A DNA stretch of 64,000 bases from Sipunculus nudus (lineage: Eukaryota; Annelida; Sipuncula; Golfingiida; Sipunculidae): positions 31,561,340-31,625,339 of the forward strand of contig CM049322.1 in NCBI GenBank assembly GCA_026874595.1, written 5' to 3'. Numbering within the stretch: position 1 is the stretch's first letter; every line of letters begins with the position of its first letter. Shown here in pieces: positions 22,418-36,179 of the stretch. The notes under the pieces were generated by a model. That model worked only from the letters and a program-made list of their open reading frames with translations, was not told where the DNA came from and ran no database searches. A program made the position numbers and the translations under genes.

Positions 22418-22520
22418 GACATTAGGTGGCGCCATTTTCCGGCGTTATTTCAATGGTATAAAACCAGGAAGTAATGCCTCGGTTGTAAACATTGATCAGC
22501 TGATTGGACCATGCGTTGAT
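22418..22520 (+). repeat. Short dispersed repeat (GTAAACACTGATC family), copy 4
   Basis: ATTAGGTGGCGCCATTTTCC, AACCAGGAAGTAATGCC and GTAAACATTGATCAGCTG follow the family order. This copy carries the GGTGGCGCCA core also seen in the satellite at 1.7-3.1 kb. Confidence 0.65.
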
Positions 22521-23184
22521 TTACGACCAAGACCCATCACATGGTATTTATGTGTACGTCTTCATCACTCGGTTTATTGACCCTAACTTGCCTTTCACCG
22601 CCGCTAGCAATAAGACCCAGTTCAAGCTTTTTTTATGAAGTAATTTTTTATGATAAAGATGACAAGGTCAATACACCAACAACAAATGTAAACATCAACA
22701 GTCTATGTGTTGTTTGTATATGCTATATATTGCTGCTCTAGTGGAGCCACGAGTAAAATGCACAAAATAAAAGTAAATGATGTCTGCTTATTGTTTATTT
22801 TTGTTTTTCTTTGGCGAAGGGGGGAGGGGAGGGTTGGTTGGGGGGTTGATAAGTTGATATCAAAGGCGTGATATTAACCTGTTTAGCTTTGTTTTGTAAT
22901 TCGTCAGTAAAATTATTTTATATGTAATTAAATCTTTAAATATAGGAATCTTTATTTTTTTTTGGCATTAGTTTGGCAGATTTTTAAGTGTAATCCTATT
23001 TTGGGGGACTGTCCAGTGTCATAAAGTTTTCACTTTTGCTTGTAATACGAAGAAATGGGATTACTGTGAGTAATAAGACGTGCTTGCTGTCAAGATCTGA
23101 CCTTTATGATGATAATAAAAATAATTATAATAATATTAATAATAATAACAATCGAAGATGTATTTCAAAATTCCTTAGTTCATC

Positions 23185-23297
23185 GGTGATCAATAGGGGT
23201 CGCCACCTCACTTTATCAAACCCGGATGTTCTGCTTCAGAATAAACACTGACCTGTTTTTTAGACCCCATGCCGTGAAACTCCCGTAGCTCAGTATA
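23185..23297 (+). repeat. Short dispersed repeat (GTAAACACTGATC family), copy 5
   Basis: GGGGTCGCCACCTCACTTTA, AACCCGGATGTTCTGCTTCA, AATAAACACTGACC and AAACTCCCGTAGCTCAGTAT match copies 3 and 4 in order. Confidence 0.65.
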
Positions 23298-23299
23298 TA

Positions 23300-25630
23300 C
23301 TTATATAAAGTTTTGTTCATTCTTTGGAAGATAATTAAGCAACCCCAGAGAGGCAAATTCAGCGTTAGGGCTTTCAGTTTTGTGTAGTGAATTCTAGTCC
23401 CATCACAGCATTAAACAGCACATCACTCATCGGCATGCCACACAGCGACACATGGAATCTTAAAAATCACAACACATTCGAGGTCACATGGTGTTGTTGA
23501 TGCACTCTTATCGCCGACTTGGCTACCGTGTCCCGCCTGGGGACCAACTTTGTTAATTGGTTTGTCATCTCGGTAGGGCAGTTACGTAGAGACGCAGCGA
23601 CCCACAGAGGCTCTCTAGAGATGACTCTCCTCGGCCACGGTCTGGGTAAAAAATTTCCTACTTCAGATTCACCCGCGAATGCCCCATTAATTGACCTTTT
23701 CTCAAAAATATATATGAGCGTCCATTTTATATAAATGAAAACAGACATAATTTCCCACCTGAAAACATATAGACGAAGACGGATATGGGTTAATAATTCT
23801 ATCTGAACATCATCGGTTCAACTGTCTGTTTACTGGTGGCCTGTGTGTCCCCTATAAGACAACACTATTCAATATCCGAGAAGAGACACAGGTAACAAAA
23901 TAAATGGGTTAAATAAACGACGAGAACTGGTAAAACCAAAGTTTTGTTCAAATATTTATACAACAATTGCTTTATATAGATCTGACGGTTCTGATAATGG
24001 TTCATTTCTTCTGTCTATGCAAATTCTGACTGGTCAATATATAAAATAAATGGCAATATACCAATGCAAGATTTAAAGGCTCATTACTATTCATTAATAG
24101 TTATGTGCATTAATTAGTGAGTTGGAGTACCATACTGGATGATCGTTATACAAGGGAAAGCTAAGTTGTAGTTGATAGGCTGCACTGTAAGACATTAAAC
24201 ATTAACTGCGTTAATAAGGGCTACACATAAAAGAGAGAATAAATGGTCGATGTAACAGTATATTTTGATATTTCTGGTAATATAACATACGCACACACAC
24301 TAGTTAATATGCTTATGGACATTCGGAAGCTTGAAAACGCATTCAGTTTTATAATACTTATAAACAGGGGTCAAAAGACAAAAATGAAGACAGAACTAAC
24401 AAAACAAAAGTTTAGAATGATTAGGGATATGTATATATGGCAGTTATCTTAGCAAACATTGCGATATGATTACCTTACTGACAAAGGGATTGTTCCTGTG
24501 AGTTATTCTCATTTTTGGTAATACATTTCAGCTTATAAGTTCTGTTGCATATGTCTAGGATACCTGAAATGTACACACTGTCCCGATTTTTATTGTCATA
24601 AAGAAAGCGACACATGTATCCTTATGGGATAGGATACATGCATCCTGTATATAAGGGGTTTAAATATTGCACGGTTATTAATACGGTCATGTTCTCTGTG
24701 CATATGATGGAATGGATTTCATGTCAATCTTTACAAGTTCACAAGCGGCAAGTAGTGAGAAGTTATTCAAGTAGAGTGATCAAAGTTAACTGTATTTGCC
24801 GTACATAGGAGGAATGTTAGTATACCGGATGGTTGGTAGGCTTCAACCTTAAACATAACCAATCTTACTTGCACTGTTCTCATTTGCTCAGTGGGTCACA
24901 GGATGTCAACATGAAACCACATAATTGGTACAGAATCAAACACTCGTGAAATATCCTGTGAGTACAATTGTCAACGATACACCTAGTTTGCTACATAATA
25001 TTTTCTTTAATTAACTGTGGTTAAAGAGTCACTTTGCTCTGTGACCAGTAGATCAGTGCCTACACCATGACTGTCACTGATTATAAATGAAGATCTGGCA
25101 TTGGGATGTGAAAACTAGTATATTTGGGATTTGGACAGCAATAACAGCTGAAAAGGCCTGATGAGGCGGGGTTTGGGATATTGGCGTTAGTTGAGGAAAT
25201 GCGTTGGTGCAATAAACAAGGCCTCAGCATATATGTTGACTAGCCGGCTGGACATCAGACACATAAAAACAATAATTCCTATGTATACCCTACTGCCGTA
25301 TTATCTCTATCAACTAATACATACAATATAATGTTAACAAATGTATAAACTGATTTCATTGTACTTTTTCACAATTTATTAGCTTCTGCTGCCTACGCAA
25401 AAGGTTGAGCTTTTCATCTTAAATCATCCGGCGATGTCATTCTGATAATTAAATCTGCATAACTGGACGTAAAAAATAAGATTTCCGTAAGTCATACAAA
25501 CTTACGATTAACCTTTACCTTCAAGTTTACAATTTGCGTTCAGATATCCTGATTTATATATTAATAAATCATATTAATATAAATATGTTAAATAAAATAG
25601 ATTTAAATATGAGATATAAATATGATAAAC
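23300..25630. other. Intergenic, no gene recognised
   Basis: AT-rich except for a more GC-rich patch at 23.47-23.70 kb that is open on both strands but shows no motif. The patch may be a repeat fragment. Confidence 0.45.
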
Positions 25631-25638
25631 AAGGTACA

Positions 25639-25644
25639 TTTATT
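25639..25644 (-). promoter_or_regulatory. Candidate polyadenylation signal (AATAAA) of the receptor gene
   Basis: AATAAA on the minus strand lies about 100 bases after the TAG of the terminal exon, in an AT-rich stretch. It is the first canonical hexamer downstream. The cleavage site cannot be fixed from sequence alone. Confidence 0.55.
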
Positions 25645-25743
25645 AAGTAATATAAATATGCGAGAAAATACATCGGAACAAGTATGTTGGTTTGTTCAAG
25701 TTATCAGTTTTTTTTTCTGAGAAAGTGCTGAAAGCACTCGGAT

Positions 25744-25781
25744 CTAGATCCCTTTAAGTTCTTCATAGGTATTTGCTGGTT
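25744..25781 (-). CDS. Terminal exon: TYEEL motif and stop
   Basis: This terminal exon has an acceptor reading TATTCTTTTGCAG and encodes PANTYEELKGI followed by TAG at 25746-25744. TYEEL is the last tyrosine motif of the tail and is identical to the TYEEL of the plus-strand paralog. A canonical polyadenylation hexamer lies about 100 bases downstream, which supports this as the true gene end. Confidence 0.85.
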
Positions 25782-28700
25782 CTGCAAAAGAATATATTTT
25801 CAATTACTTTTTCATATTTACCCTGTAAACACTGTAAACCCAAAGAATTTTTTTTCTCACAATACGATATTGTTTTAAATGGCATCATTTTTGTCACCAT
25901 TATAAAACCAGTGGCGATAATAACAGTTTTGTTTTGTTCACAGAACGGGGAAAAAATACTAGTTGGTGAAATATTGAGTGACGGAAAGAGTTAATTTACC
26001 TGAACTTTGCCTCTTCTGTTTTGTGTTCTCGTACAACTCTGGTGTTGCCAAACTCTCATATCCCTCTATGTATATGCATTTATTTAATAAAATATGTTAT
26101 TGAACAGTATCAATTGTAATTTATATATGAGATAAATATATTATCAATTGAATTAGCAACTGGTATTACAATACAATGACCGGTGCCTTGTGATTCAAAA
26201 GAAAATCTTAATTAAAGGAAAAAGTGGTATTAACCTAAATTTAGATATTATTCAGAATAGCACCGAATTATTCAAGATAACCAGGCACTACCTCAATTAC
26301 AGTTTGATGTTCGGTAAAATTATTCCGAGAGATCGGACGAAATTGTCGAACATGCAAACAAGGAACAAATGATAGTTATGAATATAGTATATATTAAATT
26401 ATTTGGTATGGTTTATACTGTATATTTTTATTGATAAAATGTAACTGAAAGTAGTTAATAGCACGGTTTAAAAATTAAAGAAAAAATGAAACTACCTGTG
26501 GCAGGACTGCTGTTCTTGTGTGTTGAAAGTGGCTCATATGCTGTTTGATTTGGCACTGTAGTTTGTGAAACAGACAAATATGTAACAGACGGCACCTGCA
26601 TTTTATACAATTAGGGAATGTGGAACTAGCATCCGCAATCGAAGCGATCAGTTCATAAAAGTACAAATGTATGCTGCGTCGTCATGAATCTAATGGTTAG
26701 GATGGCATTTGAGCTATCAATATTATAATCTTAATTCATCATAATTCTGATGTTAAGGGTGGCATTTGAGATATCAATATTAAAATCTAAATATTATTAT
26801 TTTTAAATTCTAATTTCTGTCAAACAAAACATTTGACCATCGTTGTTTTAGATTGCCTCTTATAAACATACCTTGTTCAGACGACTGCTTCTTTTCCCTG
26901 CCCTGGCCTTGTAATACTTCATACTGCTGATCAACCATAGCTACAAGACAACCAGTAAATATTTTATTAATACATTCCATTTCCATCGTAAACCCACATT
27001 AAGAAAATCTTTGTTAGTTAAAACAATTAACTCCTTTCAAATATTAAAAAAAAAAAATGATTTCAAATATACCTTGCAATTTTATTTGATTTAATTTCAT
27101 TATCATAACGCGTTAAAAAAACTTGCATTAAACAAGCAAATTAGTTCAGCAAGAAAGTACATATATATTTATAAACTGTAGGTTCATTACCAAGTGCCGA
27201 AGTACATTCTGTGATATCAGTTTTTGGCATTTGGTCTCTACAAGGTCGACTTCCTGTTTCTGCTTTCTTACTACAATGAGAACCCACACCGTCTAAATAA
27301 ATAACATGATAATATTTCATGTCATTCAAGCTCATTTATGCTTAAAAATTCGTTAAAACTAGGCAATAAAAGTGTGATATTATTCATCACGATATTGTTT
27401 AATTTTTCATTTATAACATGAATATTTATTTTAAATGTCCTTTTAAAATACTGATAACGTTTAACACAAGCATTTATGTTATCCTAGGAAGAACTTAATG
27501 TTGAAATGATCTAAAAGGATGGAGCTAAAGGCATACTTTAAAGTTTATTTAGACTTAGATTAAATCAAAATTATACATATAAAGAACAGTCAGTAAAGCA
27601 AAATAGCAATTAAATAGATAAACAGTTCGCCGTGTGAGTTTCTTCAGGTATTATTATATTTTCATATTTCATAAGCTAGTTTATTCACCATCACATTTGT
27701 TGTGGTATTCAAAACTGTCAATGACAGTATCTTGCCCGTTTTGGCTTTCAATATATAATTAACAAAATCCCAATTATATTGGGAATGAAAAATTGTCCAT
27801 TATAATGTTCATTTCTACATAGAGTTATATTGCTATATACATTAATAATAGAAAGGTTATAATGCAACATAAGTGTATCAAACGTTCTTTACTTACATGA
27901 TTTTGTCTTTACAAACAGTACCGCCTGGAACATAAATATTTTGCAAGTGCGTCATATATCACATACCTTTCAACTTATTATGTTTAATCAAATTGACCGG
28001 TTAGTACGTTTAACAGAATCTTTATAAGTATGATTGTATATCATACAAAAATGAATATGGCATATAAAAACCTTTCATCCATCCTCTTCTATTTAGTATC
28101 AGAATTGTAATGACACATATTACGCTCGCAGATGCAAAACCACCAACGAATGCCCCGGCTGGGCTTCCCCCACTGCCGGACCGACGTTCTACGGGGTCTA
28201 CGAAGTAATACAACAGGACATTGATTGAAATAAATTGTATGGAGGAAAATGTCAGAAATGGTCTTATTTTCTTACATTAAGTAATTATTCACGCAAAAAC
28301 CTGCATTCAAATTAAAAAAAGAAGTCAGTTTAAACAACGATAAGATGATTTAAACACTGTTTTTGCATATTTCCAATTTCTTCAATGTTTTATCCTTTTA
28401 ATATTCTTTATATTTGGTTCAATTCTGAAATTTTTCGTATTTTTTATATTCACTGAATACCAGCGTATTTCTTTGAGCTAATTGGAGTCTCTTATATTGA
28501 TGAACCGAGGACAAGGCTCACGTTTTCATCTGAAATTATCCATTACTGTAGGGACCATAAAAGAAATATTATGATACCTGGATGAGATTTCTGTTTTAAC
28601 TCTTGCCTCAAAACGGTTTCACCTCTGTACAGCAAAACCAACACGAATCGATATTCCTTCTGTGGATCCAAACCCGTTATAGTATAGTTAGCTGTATGTG

Positions 28701-31700
28701 CACCTGGGTTATGGGTAGTACAGCTTGGAGGCATACATCCTGATGTGTCTCTCTTCTTCCTGTTTGAACCCTTTTCCCACTGTACTATTCGCTGTTCATC
28801 ATAGTTTCCTAACGGGCGACTCCAGCTTAAGTAAGCTATGTGTCCTAGTCTTTCCACTGTAAGAGACGACTGATCTAATGATGGTAACCCTGGAAAATTG
28901 ATCACCTGTGCATCATGCATGCAAACATAAATTCAATTGGCTGCATGACACCTTAAAAAATGTAAATGTATACTAAAAACAAACTGAAAATGACATTGAT
29001 GCAAAATGCTTTTTTCAAAAGTAGGATATAACATTTAGAAGGAGAAAAGTAACATAGGTTGTTTATTTATTTATATTTATGCTGTTGGATATAATATATA
29101 TACCAAACGCCTTAACCAGAAGCTCCTAAAATTGCTATATATCAAAGACAGGGTGGAACAGTGTTTTTGTTTTAAGTCAGGATTAATTCAGTATGTGGTC
29201 CTAAAATGCTACGCATTGACACGGTGTTAAGCAGGAGGAATATCATTTTAAGTAATGACCTATATTCTTGTCAAACAATCAGTAGAATTAGCATTTGGAC
29301 ATTTCATGTGCTTATTGAAGGAATAATTATGATATGTATGAATGGTTACATAGCAAACTCTTTCGACAGACTGCTATAAAATATAAAAGTTTTAATGTTT
29401 GCTTTTAATTCCTGAAAGCTTTATAAATCAATCTGAGATGTTACAGGTAAAAAATACAAAAAAATACTACATGTTACTTTGTATCATATCAACCTTACCA
29501 AGTGTTTGAATGGTAATCTCATTGGATGACACATTTGTCCCAGCATTATGATCATTATGAGCCGTCACTAAGAATTGGTAGGAAGTTGATGATTTGAGGC
29601 TTACAATTCTTTCCGCTGATCCCTTGCCATATCCCGGATTGGGAATGTTACCCCTGTGAAGCCTGTAGTTGCCACCAATCTCCCTGTAGTGTACACTGAA
29701 CGTCTGGATGTAACCTCCGTCAGAGTTTGCCTTCCATGACAATAAGACTGTCACTGGTGTTGGGAAACTGCTGCCGCATTCTATAAACGGTGCACCTGGG
29801 CCACCTGAAACAGATGCATAATTTATTTTGGTGCATGCTGCATCAATCGTCTCTCATGGTCAATATTGACAAGACAAATATTGTTTGTGCATTGCTTCTT
29901 ACCTTAAAGTCAATAACTTTATCATTCACAGTCAGTGAAATAAATTATATACAGTACCGAATCATCATCAATGGAACTACATGAAAATATATACAAAATG
30001 AAACTATATGAAACTATCTTACATATATGTTACACGTGAATAACATTTATTGGTATCGATTGTTGTGTTATTTTTTCTTATTTTGAAATAAGGCATTTAA
30101 CATTAACCAGAACATTAGCGTCATTACTTGTGAGAAAATAATATTCTTAATTAACTGATATCGACCGGACTCTCTCGCCTCAACGTATATATTTCTGCAA
30201 ATTTTTAATTACTCACTCTTTTCGTGATATTAAAAGAATCGCTTATGGACGGGTATATTTTTATCATATATTCGCCATATGATTGGAAGGTGGGACTAAT
30301 TTCCGTGATGCAAATGTTACAGGATCGGGTATTTGTTGATATCGATGTCAGAAGCGGGTAAATAAACAGTAAGAGGTTCCAATGGGTAAAGCTTATTACT
30401 TTTAAAAAGACAAGACGAATGTCAATATCCTTTTTTCATATTCATCTGAATTCATTAATGTTACCTTATTAAAACAAATGAAACACATTTACAATAGTAC
30501 GAAACATATTTTCAATAGAATGAAAATGCATGAAATTGATGATGAACTTTAAGAAAGTCCGTCCGATTGTCTTTGATCTAAGGCCCAGCTGAGCCCCGAC
30601 CCAGGCAATAGGTCATGACCCGTGACCGGATGTGTAACATATTCGTCAATATCTTCGCTCCTCGGCCCATGATAGAATTATGTTGGTCGATTTCAGAATG
30701 AATACACTGAAAGCACAATAAAGACTCCGTGAAATCAGTAACGTTGCGGTTACTGCTATTGATAAAAGGGAATATAATTTAATGTTCCAGTTAAATAATA
30801 AGGTAAATTCAGTAAAACTTGCTCCAGTTTTATAGCCATGGCAATATGCCTATATCATACTAATAGGAATATTTAAGTGATATAAGGCGTACCGGAAGCT
30901 GACCATATTTGCAATTTTAAGATTGTCTGCCGACTTCGAACGGGGCGGCCGTTTGAGTGTCCGTTAGCCCGGGTGATTTTGGCCATCGGGCAGACAAAAA
31001 GGGTCCATTTTTCTGAATAACGGGTAGTCCGCCCCCGAGGGGCTCTTAAAGTATTGAAAACGCCCGGTCGGCCCAAAAAGTGTCCGTTAGCCGGACTGTC
31101 CGCCGAAGAGGGGTAACTTAATATAATAATGAATGAAATTTAATAGCTTTCTATTTTTTCATAACCATTGCTCCTTTTCATCTCCCCATTATGACGTGCC
31201 TTGACGAGAAAAGACCGTGCGTGTAATAATTAAAGCTGAATGTTAACTGAGCTTACGGTCTGAAAAAGATATTGAGATATATTACCATAAACATGTATTG
31301 AACTTAAACTGAACTAAGTATTAATCTAAGTATAACTCTTTAATTAAAATGTGAATAATGAAAGCAAAGGTCCGAGTCACTTGACGAAAAAAAAGCCAAT
31401 ACCTAATTGAAAAGTAATAAAAAAAATATGTAAACGTAAGATGTCTGGCTTGCTGAGGTTAGATTAAATATGATATCATCCTGCATTTTACAATAACACT
31501 AGTTTGCATTTAATACCTTGCTTATATATGTTTGCCTAATTTGTGAAAGGTATCAGAGCTATGAGTCCATCACTGATATGTCTTTTTTTCTGTGCTTTTT
31601 TTCTCCTAGTTCTACTTAGAAACACTATCAACTAAAATGTAGATGAGCAGTCCCTTGTATTAAAATGGTATGAAAATAAGCTAAAAATTCTGTTTTTGTG

Positions 31701-32929
31701 AAAGGAAATGGTAAAATGGTGTTCATAAATAAATATAACAAGACAGCATGGATTCTAATGTTCACTCTCTCAGTTACTGTTCATGATGGTGGGCGATTAA
31801 GATCTAAAAACAAATTGTAAAAATACCAATAACGCATTTCCGCGTGGAAACTGTTGTATTGCACAATTACACAGAGTTATTGAACTAAAATATGACAGAA
31901 AAGGATAAATGGGACACAGATTAATCAAAAGAAAAAAAATATGAAGTTTGCCGAAAGGCCGTCTTAAAAATGTTTGACTGAATTTACAATTGACGTGACG
32001 GCATGGACGAGTTAGCTCCGCCCACCTTGGATACGGTTGCTAGGTAGGACATTAAACCAAAAAAGCGTGCTTCTTATACACGTGGAACCGGCACTGCAGC
32101 CGTATATCGCACCAGGCTTCAAACAGTATTAATTTTACCAAGAAAGCACCCTTAGGTTGAAAGTGTACATATGTAGGCTACAGAGATGTTTTAAATATAA
32201 TTTGAGAAGTTTGATGAATTTGCGCCCGTTTCTGCTCGATACGGCTGGTGTCAGGGAACGAATCAGCTGACCCCTCTCATCAGCCTTGACACCTCAGCGG
32301 TTGGTTAAAATTTACAACTTGTTCAAGTCTAGCAGAACAAATTTGAAAAAAACAACAAAGTAACAGTTTTTAAAATATTTGTCTATGACATAGGGTGCAG
32401 TTTCATAAAAAAATTAAAGATGACAACGTAAAAAGTGTTGCTTCCATACAAGTTAAAGCGACATATATGCTGTCATTGGATATAGGGGGGGGGGGGGGGG
32501 CAACTCATTTTTTATAAACATTAAAGGAAGCCTTGTATGCTCAAGCAGAGATTTTATAACCTTTGAAAGTTAGTTAATTTGTCATCTAATTAAAATTAAT
32601 AATAAAAATCGAACAAGTGTCAATACCAGTATTCAAACAATAAATTATTGAAGGGCAAGTAAAATCACAGATGGTGTGTGAACATCACAACGTGATTTTT
32701 TTATAAAATTTAATATTCTGACTGAGAAAATTATGAAATAAAACTGAAGTTGAAATTATTATAAAATATTGCATGTATATTGATGTTTTTAAAAGGAAGC
32801 CTCCTGTTTATACACAGGAAGAAAGATGTGTGGACAAGAAGAAATTTAAATGCATGTATGATATAGATATTATTTATGAAGGTCCTTAAGTCTTTTGTAT
32901 TGTTTTAAAAGATGTGGTGGGACAAGTGC

Positions 32930-32996
<67 letters not shown>

Positions 32997-35900
32997 GGGC
33001 GAATCAAGGGTTTGTAAAGGGGAGGGTCCAACCAAGGAAGACTAATAAGAAACCTATAAAAAGGTCCCCTGCTCCAGAATGTGACGGGTCCATGCAGGCC
33101 AGAAAAAATAGTTTAAAATTCTGAAGAAAGGTTGTTGCGGCTCAACCCCTCCCCCACGCCCGCTGGATCTGCCAGTATATAAACATTTGTGTTTATGTGT
33201 GAGGGTGTGTGTGTGCAAAATAACTGTTTTATTTTATACATGTGCATTATTATAGAAAATCTGCTCTTCTGTCAGTTTAGGCAACCTGTGACAATAATTT
33301 TAGAATCTTCCTTTAAACACTCAGAGTCAGTGACTCATGCATGTAATAATATAAATATATTGTATATATGTCACGGAGAACTGAAGTGATGCTCCATTTG
33401 TGACATACCTGTGGTATTTGTTTAGTATAAAAGACACTGTGACACATCAAAATATTATCTTCATGAAGATAATAACCATTAATGTTTAATGGTGAATTTA
33501 TTTCATTTCTTTATAATTCAGTCATTGAAAGTAAACACCGTTTCACTTCGTTATTACAACTTACAAGTATTTGTTATATATTCTGGTGTAATGCATCATT
33601 ATAGCCTAAATGAACTGTGAATTAATTTTTAACAATTTCTTACTCAATTTCAATGAAATGTACATAATAGATGTTAACACATATTGTCAGTGAAAAATTT
33701 TATCTTGTTTATTGTTGAACAGGAACATCTTAAGGATAATTTTCTAATTATGACTCATGGCTGTCATAATGTCTGATTCCAAGTGGATTATAATAACAAA
33801 TATGAATTTTGTATCTTTTTTTTTTTTACTACTAGCTAAAAAATAGCATTTTTCCCTTCTCTTTCTTAAACCCCCCTGCCCCCCCCCCCATGGATACATA
33901 TGCCAGCAGGATACATATGCGGCCATAGAATGCAATATTATTATTGTTTTATATAATAAAAAATAAACAAGCTATGTGATGACTAAATATATTAAGTTTT
34001 GTAAATAACAGACAAATGAACAGACCAAATTTTTGTGAAAAATATAAACATTATACCTTTAATATAGCCGACAGTTACACTAATTAATTTTATTAAAGAA
34101 CAGCTCAATGATTCAAGAATGTCCCCTTTTCTTTCGGTAGTTTCTTGACGATTTTTTTTAATTATTTTTATTTTGGTCAATTGAACAATCAGAAGATCTA
34201 GGTCGATCACCAAAATCTGAGTTCGCGCATTTATCACACCAACAGATCTGTGAGTTGTTAAGTTCTAACACCAGTAATCAGTAAGGCAGTAATAGCCGTC
34301 TTGCATCTTTGAGGGCCAATAAATGCACACTGTTATGTAAATTGTCGACATGGTTACAATATAAAGCAGAGGGCTATACAATTAAACTTGTATCCTCGTC
34401 AATAAAAGTTACTGACCTTTTACCAGAGATATATCAAATATATTTTTGGTAACAGGAGATAGCATATCGTCGCATGCATATGAACACATGAATACTGCAT
34501 ATCGTCGCATGCACATGAACACATGGGAGTGGGAGACGCTGTGATTCGACAGGGCCAAGATTGATACATTTTGTTTATACCTATCAACTTAAAAGAGTGA
34601 AGCGTTGGTGTGGGGAAAATGTAACACTTTTTAGCACTGGTTACAGGCCAATGTTTACCAATAGATGGTATATAGGATCATATAGGCTGCGTCTTTTGAC
34701 TTACTAAAAATTTCATGTGTCATTATGGACTCAATATATGACAGGGCCAAATCGGGCCTGCCTTGTCCCATCCCTGCGTTTCTCCTCGTCTTGTGATTTT
34801 ATTACGAAGAGAAGGAAGAAAACAGATTGCTGTTACTTTGAATGATACCTGGGGTAACTTTTATAAAAAATATCAACATATGCCTCGACCGTATTAAAAA
34901 TAAAACATATTCATTATGAGAGGTCCATCGAGCATTTATAGTTGAAAGTTTACACACGTGTCGGGAATGTCCGACCTGATGTCCGACCTCCACGTGTGTT
35001 TACATGGCCTCGTTTTCAGTCCGGCAATAACGTTCGCTGATTGGCTAATAGAGCTGTCGATCACGCACTCGCCGTCAGGTCAATTGTTCAATCAGCTATG
35101 ACAACTCTAGAAAAAGGCAGAAAAGATCATTACAGCCTGCAAAAAGTAGGTCAACACAGGTAGCGCCACCTAAAGGTAAATTGTCAACTTTTGCCATCGA
35201 CATGATTTGAATATCCGTTAAGATGCCATCTTGAAAATAACTTGACGGAATTTATATTAATTTTATTCCCCCGTCTTTAAGCAATTGTCAACATTAATAT
35301 GAGAGCCAAAATATTAATGCCCTATGACATTTCTTCGAAAAATATATTACAGCTTGCAGAAAGTAGGTAAAAAAAGATGGCGCCACCTTCAGGTCAAATT
35401 AGAATAGGTGTCACATAGTCAATATTTCTGTGAAATTCGTTGCTGAATGCTGCAGCAGCTACCTAGATATTTGGTAACAGACGTTACATAATGCATGCAA
35501 CACAAATAAAACATTATCAATTTTTGCCATCGACAAAATCTGAGCAACCGCAAAGACGCCAATTTAAAAATATTTTGACTGAATTTAAACTCATTCTTCT
35601 CTCCTTTCTTTAAGAAATCGTGTACGCTGCAATCAGGGTCAAAATATTTATACTTGATTACTTATGTTTTGAAAAAAAGTAAACTATTATTTCAGCCAAC
35701 AGAAAGTAGACCAACTTAGATGGCCCAACCAAAAGCTTATTTTCGCTATTGATAACATGAAAATAAATCTGCAAAGATTCATGGTAACAGCTGCAGCAGC
35801 TGTTTAGGTATTTGGTATTTTAGCTTAAACTAAGCCAATTTTCTTCATGCAAAATATATATTATTACACCTATCATAGAAAAAGCTATAAAGGTTGTGTG

Positions 35901-36124
35901 AAAATAAGCTTCAACATCACTTTTTATTTTTCTTTCCTTTCTTTTATTCTATACCTGGCTTACTTGTTTGGGGTAAGGTTCAATAGGCGTGTCTAATATT
36001 AGCATGATCTATTTGCAGAGGAGAACTGTACGAATGATTGGTTCATTCAATCATACGCTGATATTAAATCCACGTATAATAGGGTAATTCTCTTTAAACA
36101 AAAAATAAATAAAGATAATAATTG

Positions 36125-36179
<55 letters not shown>

